DNA of 48,624 nt, from NCBI GenBank assembly GCA_963205105.1, contig CAUJJW010000235.1, forward strand, positions 1-48,624, given 5' to 3'. Position numbers and translations under genes: made by a program. The DNA is from Verrucomicrobiota bacterium (GTDB lineage: Bacteria > Verrucomicrobiota > Verrucomicrobiia > Limisphaerales > CAIMTB01). Below the pieces are notes generated by a model, which saw only the letters and a program-made list of their open reading frames with translations, searched no databases and was not told the origin of the DNA. How positions within the stretch are numbered: the stretch's first letter is position 1; every line of letters begins with the position of its first letter. Below, in pieces: positions 42,919 through 48,624 of the stretch.

Positions 42919-45021
42919 CTACTTCTTGAGGCGGAAGAATTCCTGAGGCTCGGTCATCCGGAGGGTGATCGGAGGATTGGAGGCCACCACGGTCCAGGCA
43001 CCCGGGTCCAGCCGACTGGCCTGTTCCAGCCGATACCCTGCGGGCCACGCCAGGATCTGAACCTGCCCCGCCGCGAGATCCAGCGGCCCCAAGGTGAGCA
43101 GAGGCGGCACTTCCGGAACCACCGTGCCCGCCACCAACTGGACGGCGTCGATCTCGTTCCATCCGCGCACCGCCACCGAATCCAAACTCAACCGGACCCG
43201 CTCGATGGGCTGGGCCGTGGTCGGAAACTTCACCACCAGCCAGCCGATGCTGGCCCTGGGATAAACGTTGGTGTCGGTTCCTTGGAACACGGTCTGAACG
43301 CCCCCTGCCGTGTCGATCAGCTCCACCCGCACGATCGCGCCCGGATTGAAGCTTTGCCGAACCCGCACCGCTGCCGCGGGCACCGGATTCGCGAAGGTCA
43401 GTTCAATCCATTCGTCGGGAGCGTCGGCCAACCGGGTGGCCCAGGCTTGGGCGTTGTCACCATGGAACCGCACGTTCGGCGCCCCTGTGGCCCGCGACGC
43501 CGAGTAGTCCGCCGCCCGGTACTCGCTGCTGGCGCGAGCCGTCGACGCCCACTGTCCTTTGGGATCCAGTTCAAAGAATTTGTCCTGGTCCGCCAGGGTG
43601 GTCGGTTCGGGAAGCGTTCCGCGCGCCAGGTCCAGTGAGAACTCCAGTTCCGGGGTCAACACCGCATCCGGCACTTCGGGCATCAATTCCAACTCACCAC
43701 GCCAAACCCGCAGAGCGTCCAGCCACCCCTGATCCGGCGTGCCGAACGGTGCGGCGGGATCGTTGGTGCCTGACGCCGCGAGCAGCGCGCCGGTCGCCCA
43801 GGAGAGCGCCCCCAAGGGATCGTCCTGGGCCAGGCGGACGCGCGACATGAGAAACGACGACGCCGGGTCCGAGGGGTTGCGAAGCAGCAACCGTTGGGCA
43901 GCGGCTTCCGCCCGGAGCAACGGTTCCACGGTGCGTCGCAGCTGAGCCACCTGCCCCTCAAACCCCAAAGAACGGTCGTTCGCCAGAAAACGAATGTCCC
44001 CTGCCTCTCCCAGCGCATCCTGCGCCTCCAGGAGGTCCCGACGTGTCAAATCGTTCGACCCCGGGTTCGTCGGCGCCGCCACCACCGTCACGGGCGTCGG
44101 TTCCGATTCCACCGTACCGCTCCAATCCCGTTCATTCGCAAAGCGAACTGGCCGACGGAAGCTCACCCGCACCGTGTAGTTCCCGGGCGCGATCCCAGCG
44201 GTGGCGGTCGACGGCAGCCGAAAATAAGCCTGAGCGCTGGAATCACCCGGATCCACCCAACTGCCCGACTGAGAGGCCACCAACCGAGGCGTGATCCAAG
44301 GCCACGAGACTTCCCGCCCCGCGGCGTCACGCACCGAGAACTGGAGATTTGAAATCCATCCCGTGCTGGTCCCTCCCGGCAGGTTCAACCGCACCGCCTC
44401 CGGGTCGGCGGGAACCTGGATGGCCACCGCCAGGCCCCACGGCCATCCCGCCACCAACGCACCGTCATCCGGAGCCTCGACGGCAACCACCGGAGCCACC
44501 ACGCCCTGTGCCGTCACCGAGATGGGCTCCGAGATCACCCGCCCACGCCAGCCGTCACCGCTGGTTCCCTCCAGTTCCCCACGAATCGTGTAGATCCCGG
44601 GAGTGACCGAGACTCCCATCGCCGAAGGGTCGAGCAGGAAGAAGACCGATGCCGTCTCGGACGGCTCCAGCAGAAGCGGCTGATCCGGCCGGGTGGCGGA
44701 AATCCGAAACGGCCAGTTCACGGCGGTTCCGGCCGCATCGGTGACAACCAGGCGTGCGGCAGACATCCAGCCGTTGGTGGGCGCCAGGCGCCAAGGAACC
44801 GGCGTGGTGCGGTTCCGTATCAGGGGATGTTCCAGCTCCAGTTCGAAGGCCAGCGCCTTCGTGGTCCGCCAGGTCAAGGTCTCGGGAAACACCCGACGCA
44901 GCTGGATCCCAGGATCGCCGGCGGCAAACCCCGGGTTTGCCGCGGCAGCGACGAATCCAAGGGTTTGAATCCAGACGGCGCCGACGACGCACCCTCGCAG
45001 GAAATGAAGGATTGGGCGCAT
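42919..45021 (-). CDS. Large secreted protein with Ig-like repeats and a discoidin-like domain
   Basis: A 700-residue exported protein, signal about 1-27. Two Ig-like repeats of about 120 residues follow (first with PGIYTIRGELEGTSGDGWRG, second with PGNYTVRVSFRRPV), then a helical segment with TPR-like spacing (about 330-440), then an F5/8 type C-like domain (about 510-650: ASSEYRAADYSASRATGAPN, WIELTFANPVPAAAVRV), and a C-terminal strand ending DPGAWTVVASNPP...FFRLKK. That ending resembles the tail of the 1196-residue secreted protein. It follows the 803-residue gene by 4 bp. No catalytic motif was recognised; it is probably a binding or scaffold protein. Confidence 0.78.
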   Translation of the reverse strand: MRPILHFLRGCVVGAVWIQTLGFVAAAANPGFAAGDPGIQLRRVFPETLTWRTTKALAFELELEHPLIRNRTTPVPWRLAPTNGWMSAARLVVTDAAGTAVNWPFRISATRPDQPLLLEPSETASVFFLLDPSAMGVSVTPGIYTIRGELEGTSGDGWRGRVISEPISVTAQGVVAPVVAVEAPDDGALVAGWPWGLAVAIQVPADPEAVRLNLPGGTSTGWISNLQFSVRDAAGREVSWPWITPRLVASQSGSWVDPGDSSAQAYFRLPSTATAGIAPGNYTVRVSFRRPVRFANERDWSGTVESEPTPVTVVAAPTNPGSNDLTRRDLLEAQDALGEAGDIRFLANDRSLGFEGQVAQLRRTVEPLLRAEAAAQRLLLRNPSDPASSFLMSRVRLAQDDPLGALSWATGALLAASGTNDPAAPFGTPDQGWLDALRVWRGELELMPEVPDAVLTPELEFSLDLARGTLPEPTTLADQDKFFELDPKGQWASTARASSEYRAADYSASRATGAPNVRFHGDNAQAWATRLADAPDEWIELTFANPVPAAAVRVRQSFNPGAIVRVELIDTAGGVQTVFQGTDTNVYPRASIGWLVVKFPTTAQPIERVRLSLDSVAVRGWNEIDAVQLVAGTVVPEVPPLLTLGPLDLAAGQVQILAWPAGYRLEQASRLDPGAWTVVASNPPITLRMTEPQEFFRLKK

Positions 45022-45025
45022 GGGA

Positions 45026-47437
45026 TCAGGGGTTGTCGTTCACCAGCAATTGTTGATTGGCCGGTCCCGGGGCGGACCTTGGTCCGTAGCGCGATTCCGG
45101 GAGGTTGCGTGTGGCGTGGTTGATCCCGGTTCCATCCTGTGTGGCGCCCAGAACGTCTCCTGGCTTTTCAAGCCGGGCCTTCGGGTCGATGAAGCGAAAC
45201 ACCTTGCCGCTCCCGGGTCCGGTGAATCCCGATTCGTGCACCTCGGCGAACCAATCGCGCATGACACATTCCTCAGGTCCGGAATGGGCACCCCCCCTCG
45301 CGCCCACGTCCCAAAGGAATAGTGTGCGGTTGAATCTCGCCAGGCTTTCGCGAGCGGCACGTTCCTCCTCGGACGAGTTGGGGGGAATCTTCTGAATGGC
45401 GCGTTCCATTTCACGCTGCTTGGGAAGATTCCAAGCCTGGGCGAGATCTGCGCCAGCAAGGTCCAGCACGACCACCGGCTCTCCGTTGGTATCATAGCGG
45501 CTCGCCAGAAGCACGAACCGAGGGGGTTCGGCGCTTCCCGGCGGTTGGGTCTTCAACAAGAAGAGCTTCGAGACATCCGTCGGGCCGGGACGCCGGACCG
45601 CGACCGACTGAAACAACGCCTGAAGCACGAAATGATCGCGCGCCTTGCCTTCGGAAACGCCTCCGCGATGCAATAATGCCGTATAACCAGGGACACGGAT
45701 CGGAATATGGTCCCCCGGCTTGGTCCACTCCGGAATATTGTCATTCGGCCGTTCGCCACCCTCGACTTTCACCAGCAGTCCCGCCTGCGGACCTCGACTG
45801 GGGCCGTCCTTCCGGTTCCGGTTGATCTCGAAGCTTCGGCGTTCCGGATCGAATTCGTCGAAGTTCGGGGTATGCACGTCGAGACCACTGATCTGGGCGA
45901 ACCTGAGGATCGGTTTGGCTCCCAGCGATTTGGCGCTGTTCTGAATAAACAGATCCTTGGTCATTGGATTCGTCCGAAGGTGCGATCCACCGACCCGAAA
46001 GCCCCGGTACTCCTGGTAAAGACTCAGACCATCCCCATCGAATCCGGGTCTGCCTTCCGGCAGAGGATCTTTGTCATCGGGGTCGTCCTGGTCCGAAACC
46101 CCCTCTTGCTCCAGCCAAACCTTCGAAATCTTGCTTTGCGGTTGGCGCAGCGGCAGACGGATGTCGTACTCGCCCTCCGGGTCCGGAGGGGTTTCGAGCC
46201 GGCCTTTCAACACCCGCCCGTCCTTCAGTTTCGCCTCCACCCGCAACACGGACCACCCACCCCAATCCTCGGGCACAATCTCGATCTCTGACTGTCCGTA
46301 CTCCGGCTCGGGTTCATTGCCCACCTGCCCCTCGGACTCCGTGGGAACTCCATCAATTCGCAGGTCGGGCGTCGGCGAGTCGACCTCGGAACCGTGAGTC
46401 GGATGATTCATGCAAAACCCTGGCTCACGCGACGTGTCCACCAGGGTCCATCGAATGGACTCACATTGAATACGGCTGAGGTCCTCGCCCTTGGGACTCT
46501 CCAACCGCGCCACCAACCTCAACGGCTCGCCAGGCCTCTCGCCCGGCTGCAGGGTCGGCAGCCATTTCCAATACCTCGGCGAGCGCACCACCAATTCCAC
46601 CTCAGGCAGCGCGTCGAGCAGCGTCCAGCTGAACAACAATTGGATCGATCCTTTGCCGGGCAGTTGGGCCGGGACCGGGATGAGTGAGAATCCCGTGTAA
46701 TTGGTGCCGCCAGGAAGCAGTCCCCGTTGAGCGATTTCTCCGGAGAGCGTCACCGAATTTCGTGGATGATATCTCGTGTCGACCCCTCGTTGCTCCGACT
46801 CCCCACCGAAAGGAAGCCAACTCTTCTCCTTGGAGTTCCCCGTCAGAAACTGCCACGCCTCCCCGAAGCCTTGGTCTCCCGGTTTCCGGGTCCCTTTCCC
46901 CTCATTGTTTTCCTTGTCCCGCAGGATCCCTTCCGCCGCCCCCGGAGCGAACCGCACACCCCAGGTGCCGGCTTCGGGCTCGATCGTCAGTTCCAATCCC
47001 AACTCCTCCGCATTCACAAAGGCGCCCGTCGTCCAGGTTTCCTTGCCATCGTGTTCGGCCGACGATTTTCCTTCGCCAAATTCCTTGTAGCCGTTCATCG
47101 CCTGGTCCCGGATGAATCCAAAAATGCGATTGGGACGACCGCCCGAGGCTGCTGGGCTGATGATCCACTTCGTCCGTCGGTTCGGTGCCGGACTGGTCTC
47201 GATTTCCTGGATCACCACTTCGACTTTCCCGACGTAGGAGTGGGCCAGATTCCACTCCTGCCTTGCACCAGAAACATCGTCGCCCGGAATCGGGTATTCC
47301 CCCTTCCCTGTGAAGGTCGCCAGAACACTGAGATACTTGGGCTCGGCGGCGTGCAAACTCACCACCCCCAACGCGAACCAACTCGAACACACCCACGCCA
47401 GCCAACTCATCCACCGGGTCGACAGACACTTGTTCAT
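45026..47437 (-). CDS. Large secreted protein of unknown function with a calcium-binding-like segment
   Basis: An 803-residue protein with a signal peptide (about 1-31). The body has no family I recognise. A central segment, FDGDGLSLYQEYRGFRVGG followed by HLRTNPMTKDLFIQN (about 490-525), combines an EF-loop-like DGDGLS with a strongly patterned RTxPxxKDLFI stretch that I believe recurs in other bacterial secreted proteins. The C-terminal third includes DLAGADLAQAWNLPKQREME and GAHSGPEECVMRDWFAEVHE. No HExxH or other zinc-protease motif is present. It is followed at 4 bp by the 700-residue gene, and the HupE-like gene lies 133 bp upstream on the same strand. Confidence 0.7.
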   Translation of the reverse strand: MNKCLSTRWMSWLAWVCSSWFALGVVSLHAAEPKYLSVLATFTGKGEYPIPGDDVSGARQEWNLAHSYVGKVEVVIQEIETSPAPNRRTKWIISPAASGGRPNRIFGFIRDQAMNGYKEFGEGKSSAEHDGKETWTTGAFVNAEELGLELTIEPEAGTWGVRFAPGAAEGILRDKENNEGKGTRKPGDQGFGEAWQFLTGNSKEKSWLPFGGESEQRGVDTRYHPRNSVTLSGEIAQRGLLPGGTNYTGFSLIPVPAQLPGKGSIQLLFSWTLLDALPEVELVVRSPRYWKWLPTLQPGERPGEPLRLVARLESPKGEDLSRIQCESIRWTLVDTSREPGFCMNHPTHGSEVDSPTPDLRIDGVPTESEGQVGNEPEPEYGQSEIEIVPEDWGGWSVLRVEAKLKDGRVLKGRLETPPDPEGEYDIRLPLRQPQSKISKVWLEQEGVSDQDDPDDKDPLPEGRPGFDGDGLSLYQEYRGFRVGGSHLRTNPMTKDLFIQNSAKSLGAKPILRFAQISGLDVHTPNFDEFDPERRSFEINRNRKDGPSRGPQAGLLVKVEGGERPNDNIPEWTKPGDHIPIRVPGYTALLHRGGVSEGKARDHFVLQALFQSVAVRRPGPTDVSKLFLLKTQPPGSAEPPRFVLLASRYDTNGEPVVVLDLAGADLAQAWNLPKQREMERAIQKIPPNSSEEERAARESLARFNRTLFLWDVGARGGAHSGPEECVMRDWFAEVHESGFTGPGSGKVFRFIDPKARLEKPGDVLGATQDGTGINHATRNLPESRYGPRSAPGPANQQLLVNDNP

Positions 47438-47570
47438 AGGGATTCTGGGGGCCTCTCCTCAAGGATCGGAACGTTTGACGTTCGTGGCACTCTTCCCCAC
47501 GCGCCAAGCCCTTCCGATCGCGGCGGAGCGTAGTCACCGCCTTCGACGGGTCAAGGACCACGTCCGCACC

Positions 47571-48624
47571 TTACCCCCCGCTCAGGCGTTCCCACATCCA
47601 CTTCAGCGCTACCAAGGCAGCAACCCCGGATCCGCCCGACAGCACCCACGTCGGATAACCCGCCCAGCGCCTCACCCCATACGCCAGTGGCAGAAACACG
47701 CCCACGATCGCCAACTGCCCCAGTTCCACCCCCAGGTTGAACCCCACCAAGGCCTGCACCAGGTTCGCACGTGGCAGCCCCAAATCCGCCAGCACGCTGG
47801 CAAAGCCGAATCCGTGGATCAGCCCAAAGCCCAAGGCGATCACCCAGGAACCCGTGGTCACCACCGGCCGGAGATTGTTCAGCGCCGCCACCAGGATCGA
47901 GAAGGCGATGACCGCCTCCACCAGACGCGATGGCAACCGAACCCACCCCAGCGCCGCCAGACTCAGGGTAATGGAATGCGCGAGCGTGAACGCCGTCACG
48001 ATCTTCACCACACCCCAAAGAGCCGGCCGAAAACCCTCCGCAGGCTGCCACCGACCCGCTTCCCGGCGGAGCACCGCCGGCAACAGCAGCACCAAGAGAA
48101 ACAGCACGTGATCGTACCCCAGCCAGATGTGCTGCACGCCTTCCACCAGAAACCCGCGGAACGCCTTCCACGGATTGGGCACTTCCACGTCGAAGCGCAG
48201 CTGGGTCTCGCGCGGATGAAAGATCGCCTGCTGCACCGTCGGCCCCTGTTCCACCACGATCAGACCGCGGTGCAGCGGGTTGCTGTCGAAGAACACCCGG
48301 TTGCCGATCCGCAGGGACCGTCCCCGCCCCGACCCCGACTCCGCCGACCATCGCAGCACCACATAACCCCCGTTGGCCAACTGGTCGATCTGGACGTCCG
48401 GTTCGAACCTCGGTTCCAGCCGCTCTCCCTCCCACTCCACCTCCAGCCGCGATCGCGCGTAGTCGATCACCGCTTCCCGGCGCGCCTTCAGTTCACCCCA
48501 GGTGATCTCCCCGTTCTCATTGCCGTCGATGCCGATCGCAAATTCGAGATCGTGCAGGGCCAGCCGCCATTCGCCGAACAATCGGGCGTCACCCACCGCA
48601 ACACGGAGGTAACTGTCGCTCGAC
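47571..48624 (-). CDS. hupE: HupE/UreJ family membrane protein (5'-truncated by the window edge)
   Basis: The reading frame runs off the right edge; the visible part has about 350 residues. It begins SSDSYLRVAVGDARLFGEW, typical of the N-terminal extracytoplasmic domain of HupE/UreJ_2 proteins, and includes an EF-loop-like DGNENGEITWGEL. The C-terminal half has about six to seven helices with the family motifs VEGVQHIWLGYDHVLFLLVL, TAFTLAHSITLSLAALG and FGLIHGFGFASVLADLG, whose His residues are suited to metal transport (nickel or cobalt by family precedent). A GTG at 48596 could be read as a start, but conservation continues upstream, so the true start is outside. It may form an operon with the two secreted proteins downstream. 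Confidence 0.85.
   Translation of the reverse strand, partial: SSDSYLRVAVGDARLFGEWRLALHDLEFAIGIDGNENGEITWGELKARREAVIDYARSRLEVEWEGERLEPRFEPDVQIDQLANGGYVVLRWSAESGSGRGRSLRIGNRVFFDSNPLHRGLIVVEQGPTVQQAIFHPRETQLRFDVEVPNPWKAFRGFLVEGVQHIWLGYDHVLFLLVLLLPAVLRREAGRWQPAEGFRPALWGVVKIVTAFTLAHSITLSLAALGWVRLPSRLVEAVIAFSILVAALNNLRPVVTTGSWVIALGFGLIHGFGFASVLADLGLPRANLVQALVGFNLGVELGQLAIVGVFLPLAYGVRRWAGYPTWVLSGGSGVAALVALKWMWERLSGG

Overview
The window looks like a chromosomal segment of a high-GC Gram-negative member of the PVC group, most probably Verrucomicrobiota (Limisphaerales/Pedosphaera-like). This is inferred from gene families, not from a marker gene: a planctomycete-type cytochrome with DUF1549/DUF1553 next to a Tat-exported DUF1501 protein, a pseudopilin-like protein with FTLIE processing and a DGH tail, a PEP-CTERM protein, the futalosine enzyme MqnE, a Kdo transferase (so an LPS outer membrane), two ECF sigma factors, and long gene-free stretches packed with palindromic repeats. 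No rRNA, convincing tRNA, CRISPR array, phage gene or intact transposase was seen.

Layout. 1-6.8 kb: lipoprotein MsrB; mqnE on the minus strand; then a plus-strand run of PhoB-type regulator, PhoR-type kinase, ECF sigma factor, a one-TM partner and a 612-residue membrane protein, closed by a strong terminator. 6.8-12 kb: PEP-CTERM protein, ABC-F ATPase, O-methyltransferase, and a divergent EamA transporter. 12-19.7 kb: an AT-rich island and structured leader, the large cytochrome/DUF1549/DUF1553 protein, its DUF1501 partner, and an adenylation-carrier didomain protein with an abnormal A3 core. 19.8-23.2 kb: a YCII-like/ECF42 pair, then on the minus strand a small protein, a nucleotidyltransferase and a TauE/SafE permease joined by overlaps. 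23.3-26 kb: an NfnAB-like flavoprotein pair separated by an inverted-repeat element. 26-30.7 kb: waaA, a 16-copy heptamer array, a PfkB kinase, a tandemly duplicated repeat block of about 394 bp, and trpB. 30.7-36 kb: a 1196-residue multidomain secreted protein translationally coupled to a pseudopilin, then about 0.9 kb of repeats. 36-48.6 kb: speA with a coupled membrane protein, a Nif3-like protein, a methyltransferase behind an orphan sugar-binding lipoprotein, a WalJ-like metallo-beta-lactamase, two large secreted proteins of unknown function, and a HupE/UreJ protein cut by the right edge.

How the genes fit together. There is no single large pathway. Housekeeping genes (trpB, speA, waaA, mqnE, ABC-F) alternate with small co-transcribed modules joined by 4-bp ATGA/GTGA/TTGA overlaps. 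The best candidates for something undescribed are the translationally coupled secreted protein/pseudopilin pair (30674-35016), the abnormal adenylation-carrier protein beside the cytochrome/DUF1501 pair (12642-19680), the dual-frame small-protein/nucleotidyltransferase overlap (22933-23000), and the HupE-linked pair of large secreted proteins (42919-48624). Several families of palindromic, probably non-autonomous, repeats fill the gaps between genes. All function calls come from reading motifs; no database search was possible.
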